Shown piece after piece: positions 28,745 to 36,778 of a stretch of 64,000 nt of DNA. Both the position numbers and the translations under genes were made by a program. The notes under the pieces were generated by a model. It made no database searches and was not told the origin of the DNA. It saw only the letters and a program-made list of their open reading frames with translations. The stretch is from Streptomyces sp. CB02009 (GTDB lineage: Bacteria; Actinomycetota; Actinomycetes; Streptomycetales; Streptomycetaceae), in NCBI RefSeq assembly GCF_001905825.1, contig NZ_LIVV01000003.1, positions 478,956-542,955 of the forward strand, in the 5' to 3' direction. The first letter of the stretch is position 1, and each line of letters opens with the position of its first letter.

Positions 28745-30438
28745 GAGAGGGACTCCTCCGAGGCGCGGGCGGTCCAGGTCGCGAAGCGCTCGCCGGTCTC
28801 GCGCTCCGCCTGGAAGCGCTTGAGGACCCGCTCCACGTAGTCGGGGAGCTCGGCCGCGGTGACCTTGAGGCCGCGGACCTTGCGGCCGAAGCCGGCCTCC
28901 AGGCCGAGCGCGCCGCCCAGGTGCACCTGGTAGCCCTCGACGCGGTTGCCCTCGTCGTCCAGGACCAGCTGGCCCTTGAGGCCGATGTCCGCGACCTGGA
29001 TGCGGGCGCAGGCGTTCGGGCAGCCGTTGATGTTGATCGTCAGCGGCTCGTCGAACTCCGGGATGCGGCGCTCCAGTTCGTCGATGAGCGAGGCGCCGCG
29101 CGCCTTGGTCTCGACGATCGCGAGCTTGCAGAACTCGATGCCGGTGCAGGCCATCGTGCCGCGTCGGAATGGGGTGGGGTTCACCCGCAGGTCGAGGGCC
29201 TCCAGCGCGGCGACCGCCGAGTCGAGCTGTGCCTCCTCGACGTCGAGGAGGATCATCTTCTGGTCCGCGGTGGTGCGCAGCCGGCCGGAGCCGTGCTGCT
29301 CGGCCAGGCCGGCGATCTTGGTGAGCGTGGCGCCGTCGACCCGGCCCACCCGCGGGGCGAAGCCGATGTAGAACCGGCCGTCCTTCTGCTGGTGCACACC
29401 CATGTGGTCGCGCCACTGGCCGGCGGGCTGCTCGGGAGCGGGGCCGTCGGTCAGCTTGCGCTCGAGGTACTCGTCCTCCAGGACCTGGCGAAACTTCTCC
29501 GGGCCCCAGTCGGCGACGAGGAACTTCAGGCGGGCGCGGTTGCGCAGCCGCCGGTAGCCGTAGTCGCGGAAGATCGAGATGACGCCCTCGTAGATGTCCG
29601 GGACCTCGTCGAGGGAGACCCAGGCGCCGAGGCGGACGCCCAGCTTGGGGTTGGTGGAGAGGCCGCCGCCGACCCAGACGTCGAAGCCGGGGCCGTGCTC
29701 CGGGTGGTCCACGCCGACGAAGGCGATGTCGTTGATCTCGTGCGCCACGTCGAGCTGCGGCGAGCCGGAGATCGCGGACTTGAACTTGCGGGGCAGGTTG
29801 GAGAAGTCCTTGTTGCCGACGATCCGGCGGTAGATCTCGTCGATCGCGGGCGTGCCGTCGATGATCTCGTCGGCCGCGATGCCGGCCACCGGGGAGCCGA
29901 GGATGACACGCGGGGTGTCGCCGCAGGCCTCGGTGGTGGACAGGCCGACCGCCTCCAGGCGGTTCCAGATCTCGGGGACGTCCTCGATCCGGATCCAGTG
30001 GTACTGGACGTTCTGCCGGTCCGTGATGTCCGCGGTGCCCCGGGCGAACTCCTCAGAGATCTCGCCGATCACCCGGAGCTGCTCGGTGGTCAGCCGGCCG
30101 CCGTCGATACGGACGCGGAGCATGAAGTACTCGTCGTCCAGCTCCTCCGGCTCCAGGACACCCGTCTTGGTGCCGTCCAGACCCTGCTTGCGCTGGGTGT
30201 AGAGGCCCCACCAGCGCATGCGTCCGCGCAGGTCGTTGGGGTCGATGGAGTCGAATCCGCGCTTCGAGTAGACCGTCTCAATACGTGTCCGTACGTTGAG
30301 ACCGTCGTCGTCCTTCTTGAACTGCTCATTGCCGTTCAGGGGGGTGAAGTGCCCCACGGCCCACTGACCCTCGCCACGGTGGCGCCCGGTCTTGCGGCGT
30401 GCGGCGGCGGGAGTGGGGTTTTCCGGGGTGGCGGCCAT
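28741..30438 (-). CDS. Ferredoxin-dependent sulfite reductase (nitrite/sulfite reductase family)
   Basis: The 565-aa siroheme enzyme reduces sulfite to sulfide. It shows the two ferredoxin-like half-domains and the siroheme-Fe4S4 cysteines C431, C437, C473 and C477 (ACTGIEFC and NGCPNAC). Y80 (RWWGLYTQRK) and C172 (TTEACGDTPR) are 92 residues apart, the same spacing as the Tyr69-Cys161 crosslink known in Mycobacterium tuberculosis NirA, which supports sulfite rather than nitrite as substrate. ATG 30438 follows GAAGGACAAG. A Cys-containing leader peptide lies 136 nt upstream. Confidence 0.95.
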   Translation of the reverse strand: MAATPENPTPAAARRKTGRHRGEGQWAVGHFTPLNGNEQFKKDDDGLNVRTRIETVYSKRGFDSIDPNDLRGRMRWWGLYTQRKQGLDGTKTGVLEPEELDDEYFMLRVRIDGGRLTTEQLRVIGEISEEFARGTADITDRQNVQYHWIRIEDVPEIWNRLEAVGLSTTEACGDTPRVILGSPVAGIAADEIIDGTPAIDEIYRRIVGNKDFSNLPRKFKSAISGSPQLDVAHEINDIAFVGVDHPEHGPGFDVWVGGGLSTNPKLGVRLGAWVSLDEVPDIYEGVISIFRDYGYRRLRNRARLKFLVADWGPEKFRQVLEDEYLERKLTDGPAPEQPAGQWRDHMGVHQQKDGRFYIGFAPRVGRVDGATLTKIAGLAEQHGSGRLRTTADQKMILLDVEEAQLDSAVAALEALDLRVNPTPFRRGTMACTGIEFCKLAIVETKARGASLIDELERRIPEFDEPLTININGCPNACARIQVADIGLKGQLVLDDEGNRVEGYQVHLGGALGLEAGFGRKVRGLKVTAAELPDYVERVLKRFQAERETGERFATWTARASEESLS

Positions 30439-30574
30439 GGCGTCTTGTCCTTCGGGACTGCGAGAGGGCGGCTCTGACCTGCACACTGGCGCTCAGGTCG
30501 GAGGGTGGCGCGTCAGTGCGCAGCAGGGTCGGGCAGAGTCGTGCTGAAAAGTGATCGCGGCGGTGCTGGTTCTC
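30439..30574 (-). promoter_or_regulatory. Leader-to-sulfite-reductase spacer, possible attenuator
   Basis: This 136-nt spacer separates the leader peptide stop from the sulfite reductase start. It contains a 6-bp stem, GACCTG (30476-30481) with CAGGTC (30494-30499), and a 12-nt loop, plus G-rich stretches able to form alternatives. Whether this is an attenuator cannot be decided by eye. Confidence 0.35.
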
Positions 30575-30658
30575 TCAGCGCGCCGGACAGATGGCGCTGG
30601 ACATGCGGCCCAGGTCGACGTGCCGCCGACTCACCAAGGCAATTCCAGTTCCAGACAT
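30575..30658 (-). CDS. Cysteine-operon leader peptide (27 aa, HVDL type)
   Basis: ATG 30658 opens a 27-codon ORF starting MSGTGIALVSRRHVDLG and ending MSSAICPAR before TGA. The core S-R-R-H-V-D-L-x-R-x-S-S-A-x-C matches the actinobacterial putative leader peptides found before sulfur-metabolism genes. The single Cys codon (24) near the end fits a cysteine-sensing attenuation role for the sulfite reductase operon. It is too short for routine gene calling. No clear Shine-Dalgarno sequence precedes it, so a short or leaderless transcript start is likely. Confidence 0.85.
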   Translation of the reverse strand: MSGTGIALVSRRHVDLGRMSSAICPAR

Positions 30659-30681
30659 GACGGAAGCGTGTCATGGGACTT

Positions 30682-30714
30682 TGGACCCAGTCCAGCATCG
30701 TCCAGAATATGGAC
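30682..30714. promoter_or_regulatory. Paired inverted repeats upstream of the sulfur operon
   Basis: Two inverted repeats share the half-site GTCCA/TGGAC: a 15-bp repeat at 30700-30714 (GTCCA-N5-TGGAC) and a 13-bp repeat at 30682-30694 (TGGAC-N3-GTCCA). On the minus strand the first contains TATTCT, which fits a -10 hexamer, about 50 bp before the leader ATG. This is a candidate operator and promoter for the operon; the regulator is not known. Confidence 0.55.
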
Positions 30715-30758
30715 GTAGTCGTCTCGCTTCATGAGATGGTGTGGTCTGGGTCACGCGA

Positions 30759-30782
30759 AAGGGGCCCTGATCAGGGCCCCTT
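30759..30782. terminator. Palindromic hairpin terminator
   Basis: A perfect 24-bp palindrome (AAGGGGCCCTGA and its complement) lies just beyond the stop of the GNAT gene and upstream of the sulfur operon promoter. It probably ends GNAT transcription. Confidence 0.7.
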
Positions 30783-30800
30783 CACGGGTCTCCGCCGGCG

Positions 30801-31370
30801 TCAGGCGTGGGCGCCCGGCCAGGGACCGGGGGTCTCGGACTCGTCGACCTCCTCCACCTTGGTGTCGAAGAGCCGGAAGCCGCGGCGCTCGTAGTTGGCC
30901 ATCGCGTGCGGGCCGTCGAGCGAGCAGGTGTGCAGCCAGACGCGCCGCGTCGCCTCCCGCCCGGGCCAGCGCTCGGCCAGGTCCCAGGCCCGGGCCACCC
31001 CGTACGACAGCAGGTGACCGCCGATCCGGCGCCCCCGGAAGGCCGGGATCAGACCGAAGTAGACGATCTCCACGACGCCGTCGTCCTGCGGGTCCAGCTC
31101 GACGTAGCCGGCCGGGGTCCCCTTGTCGTACGCCACCCAGATCTCGGCGCCCGGCTTCTCGACGATCTCCTGCCACTGCTTGTACGTCAGCGACAGCCGG
31201 TCGTTCCAGCGGATGTCGCCGCCGACCGCCGTGTAGAGGAAGCGGCTGTACTCCGGCGACGGGACCGCGGCCCGCGCGATCGCGATGTCGTCGCCCTCCG
31301 GGGCGGGGGAGGGACGCAGATCGGACGGCGAGGTCTGTTCGAGGGACCAGGTGGTGAGAGTGATGCGCAT
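30801..31370 (-). CDS. GNAT family N-acetyltransferase
   Basis: The 189-aa protein has the GNAT core: substrate strand EIWVAYDKGTPAGYVELD, then VEIVYFGLIPAFRGRRIGGHLLSYGVARAWD, where the RGRRIG loop binds the acetyl-CoA pyrophosphate, and the late strand with NYERRGFRLFDTKVEE. The acceptor substrate is unknown. It is transcribed alone, with a terminator palindrome after its stop, immediately upstream of the sulfur operon on the same strand. A role in sulfur metabolism is not indicated. Confidence 0.88.
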   Translation of the reverse strand: MRITLTTWSLEQTSPSDLRPSPAPEGDDIAIARAAVPSPEYSRFLYTAVGGDIRWNDRLSLTYKQWQEIVEKPGAEIWVAYDKGTPAGYVELDPQDDGVVEIVYFGLIPAFRGRRIGGHLLSYGVARAWDLAERWPGREATRRVWLHTCSLDGPHAMANYERRGFRLFDTKVEEVDESETPGPWPGAHA

Positions 31371-31575
31371 GGGTTCATGGCATCACGAGCCGGTTCGGCG
31401 GGGCGACCGGGGGGGCCGGGCGACGGGACCCCCGCTCCGGGGTGTCCGCATGCTGGACAGCGAGGGCCGGAAAGGGACCGCGCGCCCCGGATGCCCATCC
31501 CGCCCAGCCCGACCCCGCCGCGCCCGGCTCCGCCCGGCCGCGCCCCGGCCGGCCCCGTTCCGCCCTGCCCGCGCG

Positions 31576-32877
31576 CTACGCGTTCGTGCCGGTGCGGGGT
31601 CCCCGTACCGCCGGCGCCAGGGAGTGGGGCAGCAGGTCCGCCGGGCGTTCCGGGCGGAGGACCTCCACCGCGACCTCCTCGCTGAAGCGGTACGGGCGGT
31701 GCGCCAGGACCCCGGCCAGGTTCCGTCGCACCCGGGACATCTCCGCCCGTACGGTCACCGTCCGCGTACGGTCCCCGAACACGTCGTCCGCCAGCTCCGC
31801 CGCCGTCCGGCCGTCCCGGTGCATCGCCAGGACGTAGAGGAGCTCCGCGTGCCGGGGGCTCAGTTCCTGCTGCCAGCTGCCCGCCGCGCCCGAGACGGAC
31901 ACCGTCCAGCGGCGCGGCCTGCTCAGGTCGAGGACCACCCGGCTCGCCGCCGCCGTGCCCGGCTCCTCCGCCGGCGTCTCCTCCTCGACCCGCAGCAGCC
32001 AGCCGCCCGGCAGCGGCTCCACCGCGCACACGCCGAGCGAGGGCAGCCACATCCGGCCGGACCGGAAGGACTTCGGCAGCGTGATCCGGTCCACCGGCGC
32101 GAGCCCGGTCACCGCCGCCGTCCAGCCGTGGGTGTCCACCGCGACGGCCCGGCCGCCCACCCGGCACAGGATCGGCGCGGCCACCGCCCGCAGCCGCTCG
32201 ACCGAGCCGCGGTGCCGCTCCCGCATCTCCGCCTCGGCGAGCTGGGCCACCGAACCGACCAGGGCCAGCATCGCCGGATGGAAGCTGGACGCGGGTCCGC
32301 TCACGTCGACGATGCCGAGCAGCCGCCGGTCGCGCGGGTCGTGCACGGGCGCGGCGGCACAGGTCCAGTTGTGGAGCGCCTGGACGTAGTGCTCGGCGGA
32401 GTGCACCTGGACCGCCCGGCCCATGGCGAGGGCGGTGCCGACCGCGTTCGTCCCGGTGGTGCGCTCGGTCCAGGCCGCGCCCTCCTCCAGGCAGATGCCG
32501 TTCGCCTGCCGCATCACCGACAGGTTCCCCTGCCGCCACAGCACCCGGCCGTGCTCGTCGGTGACCACCATGATCTGGAGGGAGGTGTCGGCGATGCCGG
32601 CGAGGCCGCCGCTGAGCGTCTGCATGACCTCGGAGAGGAGCGTGGTCCTGCGCCGCTCCTCCAGCTCGTCGGGCTGCAGCAGCACGGTGCTCGTACCCTG
32701 GTCGGGGTCGAGCCCCAGCCGGGCCATCCGCTGCCAGGACGCGTCGATCACCGGGCGGGGCGCGATCGGGGGCGTTCGGCCGGCGAGCGTCTCCTCGCGG
32801 ACCCGGTGGAGCAGCCGGGTGGCCTGGGCGGCGTCCATGGCGGCGAGGCGCTTCATGTCGAGCTGCGTGTTCTTCAT
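31576..32877 (-). CDS. GAF-domain transcriptional regulator (AcoR-like N-terminus)
   Basis: The 433-aa protein starts at ATG 32877 after GGGAGAG. Residues about 1-70 (MKRLAAMDAAQATRLLHRVREET...VIDASWQRMARLGLDPD) and 80-220 (a GAF region with GICLEEGAAWTERTTGTNAVGTALA) resemble the sensing half of AcoR-type activators. The sigma-54 AAA+ domain of AcoR is absent. Instead the C-terminus (about 340-410, LSPRHAELLYVLAMHRDGRTAAELADDVFG) looks like a winged helix. Such Streptomyces regulators often sit beside aldehyde dehydrogenase genes; here the neighbour is an acyl-CoA dehydrogenase. The ligand is unknown. Confidence 0.82.
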   Translation of the reverse strand: MKNTQLDMKRLAAMDAAQATRLLHRVREETLAGRTPPIAPRPVIDASWQRMARLGLDPDQGTSTVLLQPDELEERRRTTLLSEVMQTLSGGLAGIADTSLQIMVVTDEHGRVLWRQGNLSVMRQANGICLEEGAAWTERTTGTNAVGTALAMGRAVQVHSAEHYVQALHNWTCAAAPVHDPRDRRLLGIVDVSGPASSFHPAMLALVGSVAQLAEAEMRERHRGSVERLRAVAAPILCRVGGRAVAVDTHGWTAAVTGLAPVDRITLPKSFRSGRMWLPSLGVCAVEPLPGGWLLRVEEETPAEEPGTAAASRVVLDLSRPRRWTVSVSGAAGSWQQELSPRHAELLYVLAMHRDGRTAAELADDVFGDRTRTVTVRAEMSRVRRNLAGVLAHRPYRFSEEVAVEVLRPERPADLLPHSLAPAVRGPRTGTNA

Positions 32878-32993
32878 CGGTCTCTCCCAGCCGCCCGGGG
32901 TGCTGTATCGGTTCTGCACGGGGCAGATGTCCGGAGTGTCGGTCCCCATCGTGCCGTTCGGAACCGTCCGGCGAGGCCCGGTTCGGGTAATCC

Positions 32994-33009
32994 TGCAACC
33001 CTTTGCAAC
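32994..33009 (-). promoter_or_regulatory. Direct repeat GTTGCA upstream of GAF regulator
   Basis: Two GTTGCA copies (seen as TGCAAC on the plus strand at 32994 and 33004) are spaced 10 bp, one helical turn, about 120 bp before the GAF regulator start. This is a candidate binding site, possibly for autoregulation. Confidence 0.35.
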
Positions 33010-33053
33010 TCTGGTCGCCGGCCCGCCCCGTGGGTGAAGCTGGTGCGAGCGGC

Positions 33054-33083
33054 GGGTGGTGCCGTGTCGGCGCAGCACCACCC
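33054..33083. terminator. Hairpin after acyl-CoA dehydrogenase
   Basis: A 9-bp stem (GGGTGGTGC with GCACCACCC) and 12-nt loop lie about 70 bp past the stop of the acyl-CoA dehydrogenase on the minus strand. Confidence 0.55.
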
Positions 33084-33154
33084 CCGCTTTTCCGCGCGTG
33101 CCGACCCCTGTGGTCCACCCCTGGCACGCGCGGCGAACTTCCCCCGGACGTGCG

Positions 33155-34852
33155 TCAGTCGCCCCGGACCTCCACCCGTGCCCGCTCCACGAGCGTCCGC
33201 AGGTCCAGCGTGTGCGGCAGCGTCCCGAAGGCCGCGCCCCCGTCCCCGCCCAGCCGCGCCGCGCAGAACGCGTCCGCGACCTCCGGCGGTGCCCACCGCA
33301 CCAGGAGCGCCCCCTGGAGGACCAGCGCGAGCCGCTCCGCGATCCGCCGCGCCCGCGCCTCGATCCCGTCCAGGTCCGCCAGTTCGACGAGCAGCCCGCG
33401 GATCGCCCGGTCGAGCCGGTGGTCCGCTCCCCGCGCCGCCCCGACCTCCCGCAGGAAGGCGTCCAGCGCGGCGGGCTCCGTCCGCAGCGCCCGGACCACG
33501 TCGAGCGCCTGGACGTTCCCCGAGCCCTCCCAGACCGAGTTGAGCGGCGACTCCCGCAGCAGCCGGGGCATCCCGGACTCCTCCACGTACCCGTTGCCGC
33601 CCAGGCACTCCAGCGCCTCCGCCACCATCGGCGTGCACCGCTTCGTGACCCAGTACTTCGCCGCCGGAACGGCGATACGGAGCAGGGCCCGCTCACGCTC
33701 GGCGTGGTCGCCGCCCCCGGAGCCGCCGGCGCGATCGGTTGCGGTGGCGCCTTCGGCTGCGTCGTAGGCCGCTGCGAGGCGCATCGCGAGCACCGTCGCC
33801 GCCTCCGACTCCAGGGCCAGATCCGCGAGGACGTTCCGCATCAGCGGCTTCTCGATCAGCGGCCCGCCGAAGGCCTCCCGGTACGCGCAGTGGTGCACGG
33901 CCTGCGCCGCCGCCTGCCGCATCAGCGCCGCCGAACCCAGGACGCAGTCGAGCCGGGTCGCCGCCACCATGCCCATGATCGCGCGGAGCCCCCGGCCCTC
34001 CTCGCCGACCCGGCGCGCCCACGTGGTGCCGTCGAACTCCACCTCGGCGGAGGCGTTCGAGCGGTTGCCCAGCTTGTCCTTCAGGCGCTGGATCGCGAAC
34101 GCGTTGCGCGAGCCGTCCGCGAGCACCCGCGGCACCAGGAAGCAGCTGAGCCCCGCCGGAGCCTGCGCGAGGACCAGGAAGGCGTCCGACATCGGCGCCG
34201 AACAGAACCACTTGTGCCCCGTCAGGACGTACTCCCCGTCGGCCGCCAGCGGGCGCGCCTCCGTCGTGTTCGCCCGGACGTCACTGCCGCCCTGCTTCTC
34301 CGTCATCGCCATCCCGAGCAGGACGCCCGGCTTCTCCGCGACCGGACGGAGCTCCCGCTCGTACACGTGCGAGGTCGCCGCCGGCTCCCACACCTCGGCG
34401 ACCTCCGGCTCGGTGCGCAGCGCGGGCACGGCGGCGTGCGTCATCGACACCGGACAGCCGTGCCCCGCCTCCGCCTGCGACACCACCAGGAACCCGGCGG
34501 CCCGGCGCACATGGCCGCCCGGCCTGCCCCAGGCGTCCGTCAGCCCCGCGCCCACCGACTTGCCGAGGAGCCGGTGCCAGGCCGGATCGAAGTCCACCTC
34601 GTCGATCCGGTGCCCGTACCGGTCGTGGGTCCGCAGCCGCGGCGGGTTGGCGTTCGCCCGCTCGCCCCACTCCCGTACCTGGGCCGAACCGGCCGCACGG
34701 CCGAGCACCGAGAGGTCCTCGCGGGCCTCCGCCAGGAGCTCCGGCGCGAGGTGGCGTTCCACGGCCTCCGTGAGGACGGGATCGGTCATGAAGACGTCGT
34801 ACCCGACCAGGGGCGGAGCCTGGTTGGTCACGGTGTGGGTGCTCGCTGCCAT
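33155..34852 (-). CDS. Acyl-CoA dehydrogenase, AidB-like
   Basis: The 565-aa protein is longer than ordinary acyl-CoA dehydrogenases and matches the AidB-like subgroup: GMAMTEKQGGSDVRANTTEA, TGHKWFCSAPMSDAFLVLAQA, RLKDKLGNRSNASAEVEF, and the late GGNGYVEESGMPRLLRESPLNSVWEGSGN. FAD-binding residues lie in TEKQGGSD and KWFCSA. E. coli AidB is induced by alkylation and binds DNA; the metabolic role here is unknown. ATG 34852 follows TACCGT by six bases and has no Shine-Dalgarno sequence, implying a leaderless transcript that shares its promoter region with the divergent YihY gene. Confidence 0.9.
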   Translation of the reverse strand: MAASTHTVTNQAPPLVGYDVFMTDPVLTEAVERHLAPELLAEAREDLSVLGRAAGSAQVREWGERANANPPRLRTHDRYGHRIDEVDFDPAWHRLLGKSVGAGLTDAWGRPGGHVRRAAGFLVVSQAEAGHGCPVSMTHAAVPALRTEPEVAEVWEPAATSHVYERELRPVAEKPGVLLGMAMTEKQGGSDVRANTTEARPLAADGEYVLTGHKWFCSAPMSDAFLVLAQAPAGLSCFLVPRVLADGSRNAFAIQRLKDKLGNRSNASAEVEFDGTTWARRVGEEGRGLRAIMGMVAATRLDCVLGSAALMRQAAAQAVHHCAYREAFGGPLIEKPLMRNVLADLALESEAATVLAMRLAAAYDAAEGATATDRAGGSGGGDHAERERALLRIAVPAAKYWVTKRCTPMVAEALECLGGNGYVEESGMPRLLRESPLNSVWEGSGNVQALDVVRALRTEPAALDAFLREVGAARGADHRLDRAIRGLLVELADLDGIEARARRIAERLALVLQGALLVRWAPPEVADAFCAARLGGDGGAAFGTLPHTLDLRTLVERARVEVRGD

Positions 34853-34857
34853 GCCGA

Positions 34858-34864
34858 TACGGTA
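34858..34864. promoter_or_regulatory. Overlapping divergent -10 elements
   Basis: The seven bases TACGGTA hold TACGGT on the plus strand (34858-34863) and TACCGT on the minus strand (34864-34859). Each is exactly six bases from a start codon: GTG 34870 (+) and ATG 34852 (-). Both genes look leaderless, and their -10 boxes overlap, so the two promoters could exclude each other. Confidence 0.55.
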
Positions 34865-34869
34865 AGCAG

Positions 34870-35994
34870 GTGCAGGCAGCAAGCGAAACACCCGAACGGC
34901 CCGAGCGGCGGCCCTGGAGCAGGCTCCACCGCGCGCGCGTCCTCTACCGCAACGTCTCGAAGCGGAAGATGGTCTGGCTGCTCCTCAAGGACACCGTCAA
35001 CTCGTGCATCGAGTACCGGATCCTCGGCCTCGCCGCCGAGGCGGCGTTCTTCACCCTGCTGTCGCTGCCGCCGCTGCTCCTCGGCCTGATCGCCCTCCTG
35101 GGCTACGCCGACGACTGGACCAACACGGACACCGTCGCGAGCATCCAGGAGAACATCCTGCGCGCCGCCGGAACGGTCCTCTCCGACCGGGGCGTGGAGG
35201 ACATCGCCAAGCCCATCCTGGACGACGTGACCCAGGGCAAACGGCCCGACCTGATCTCCCTGGGCTTCGCCATCGCCCTCTGGTCCGGTTCCCGCGCGGT
35301 GAACGTCTTCATCGACACCATCACCGTCATGTACGGGCTCGACGGCCACCGCGGCATCGTGAAGACCCGCCTCCTGGCCTTCCTGCTCTACCTCGTGGCC
35401 CTGCTCATCGGAGCGGTCGTGCTGCCGCTCGCGGTCGTCGGCCCCGACCGGGTCGTCGAACTCGTCCCCTGGGGCACCGAGGTCGTCGCCGTCCTCTACT
35501 GGCCGGCCGTCATCCTGCTCTCCATCGCCTTCCTCACCACGCTCTACCACGTGTCCGTGCCCGTCAGATCGCCCTGGATCGAGGACATCCCGGGCGCCCT
35601 CGTGGCCCTCGGGATGTGGATCCTCGGCAGCTTCCTGCTGCGCATCTACCTCACCAGCCAGGTCGAGGGACCGACGATCTACGGCTCCCTCGCCGCCCCC
35701 ATCGCCGTCCTCCTCTGGATCGGCATCTCGGCCTTCGCCGTCCTGGTCGGCGCCGCCGTGAACGCGGCCATCGACCGCGTCTGGCCCTCCGTCGCCACCG
35801 CCGCGGCCCGCGAGGCCAACGACCGGGCCCGGGCCATCCAGGCGGCCGAACTCGTCGCACGCGTGCGCGCGGAGGCGGAGGACGTCGACGAGGACGACCC
35901 GGACATGCCGTCCGAGTTCCCCGAGCGCTGGTCCCGGTTCCTGCCCCCGGACGACGTGAAGGCCCGCCTCCACTCCGGCTGGGAGAAGGACTGA
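34870..35994 (+). CDS. YihY/BrkB family membrane protein
   Basis: The 374-aa protein has a basic cytoplasmic start and about six transmembrane segments. It carries family features such as CIEYRILGLAAEAAFFTLLSLPPLLLG, FAIALWSGSRAVNVFIDTITVMYG and GPTIYGSLAAPIAVLLWIGISAFAVLVGAAVNA. The C-terminal 70 residues are acidic and cytoplasmic. BrkB/YihY proteins were once annotated as ribonuclease BN; their transport or envelope function is not established. The GTG start at 34870 lies six bases after a -10-like TACGGT. Confidence 0.9.
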   Translation: MQAASETPERPERRPWSRLHRARVLYRNVSKRKMVWLLLKDTVNSCIEYRILGLAAEAAFFTLLSLPPLLLGLIALLGYADDWTNTDTVASIQENILRAAGTVLSDRGVEDIAKPILDDVTQGKRPDLISLGFAIALWSGSRAVNVFIDTITVMYGLDGHRGIVKTRLLAFLLYLVALLIGAVVLPLAVVGPDRVVELVPWGTEVVAVLYWPAVILLSIAFLTTLYHVSVPVRSPWIEDIPGALVALGMWILGSFLLRIYLTSQVEGPTIYGSLAAPIAVLLWIGISAFAVLVGAAVNAAIDRVWPSVATAAAREANDRARAIQAAELVARVRAEAEDVDEDDPDMPSEFPERWSRFLPPDDVKARLHSGWEKD

Positions 35995-36022
35995 CCGCTC
36001 CGACCGGGCATAGCGTGGAGGG

Positions 36023-36778
36023 ATGTACGAGGAACGCCCCGCCCTGCTCGACGGAGCCGTCCTGTGGACCCGGACCGCCGGCCCCGCCGCGGACGGCGTC
36101 CGGCCCGTCCTGCCCGACGGCTGCATGGACCTGATCTGGGCCGACGGACACCTCCTCGTCGCCGGACCCGACACCCGCGCGCACGTACCGGGGGAGTCCG
36201 CCGCACGGTACGCGGGAGTCCGCTTCGCCCCCGGCGACGCGCCCGGCTTCCTCGGCGTCCCGGCCCATGAGCTCCGCGACCGGCGCGTCGCCCTCGGCGC
36301 GCTGTGGGGCGAGGCCGAGGCGCGGCGGCTCGGCGAGCGGATCACCGAGGCCCCCGACCCCGCCGCGGCCCTGGACGAGGTCGTACGGCGCAGGGCCGCG
36401 GACGCCCCCGCGCCCGACCCGCTGCTCCGGGCCGTCGCGGACCGCCTCGCGGCCGGGCGGGCGGTCGCCGAGACGGCCGACGCGGTCGGCCTCGGCGCCC
36501 GGCAGCTCCACCGGCGCTCCCTCGACGCCTTCGGCTACGGCCCCAAGACCCTCGCCAGGATCCTCCGGCTCCAGCGGGCCCTCGCGCTCGTGCTGTCCGG
36601 GGTGCCGTACGCGGAGGCGGCCGTCCGGGCGGGCTGCGCCGACCAGGCCCATCTCGCACGTGAGACCAGGGCGCTGGCCGGCACGACCCTCGGGGCCTAC
36701 GTGGCGTCCGTGGCGGAGCCGGCCGCGTCGGCGAACAGCGAGACGCCCGAGCCGTCCGGGTCGAGGACCACGGCGTAG
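36023..36778 (+). CDS. AraC-family transcriptional regulator
   Basis: The 251-aa protein has an N-terminal sensor domain (VLPDGCMDLIWADGHLLVAGPDTRAH, the DUF6597-like start of many AraC proteins) and a C-terminal double helix-turn-helix at about 145-225 (AETADAVGLGARQLHRRSLDAFGYGPKTLARILRLQRAL, then AAVRAGCADQAHLARETRALAG). TAGCGT stands six bases before ATG 36023, and GGAGGG lies directly in that gap. The last 82 bp overlap the convergent VOC gene, and the tail VAEPAASANSETPEPSGSRTTA is encoded there. The regulator and VOC protein may belong together functionally. Confidence 0.88.
   Translation: MYEERPALLDGAVLWTRTAGPAADGVRPVLPDGCMDLIWADGHLLVAGPDTRAHVPGESAARYAGVRFAPGDAPGFLGVPAHELRDRRVALGALWGEAEARRLGERITEAPDPAAALDEVVRRRAADAPAPDPLLRAVADRLAAGRAVAETADAVGLGARQLHRRSLDAFGYGPKTLARILRLQRALALVLSGVPYAEAAVRAGCADQAHLARETRALAGTTLGAYVASVAEPAASANSETPEPSGSRTTA

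Noticed and set aside
28741..30438. Assignment as nitrite reductase
   Set aside because: Operon context with cysH, cysC, cysD and cysN and the Tyr-Cys spacing favour sulfite; nitrite is not supported.
31371..31575. GTCC-N7-GGAC repeat around 31447-31463 as a second sulfur operator
   Set aside because: Arms are too short and the spacing differs from the 30700 repeat; no gene of the sulfur pathway starts here.
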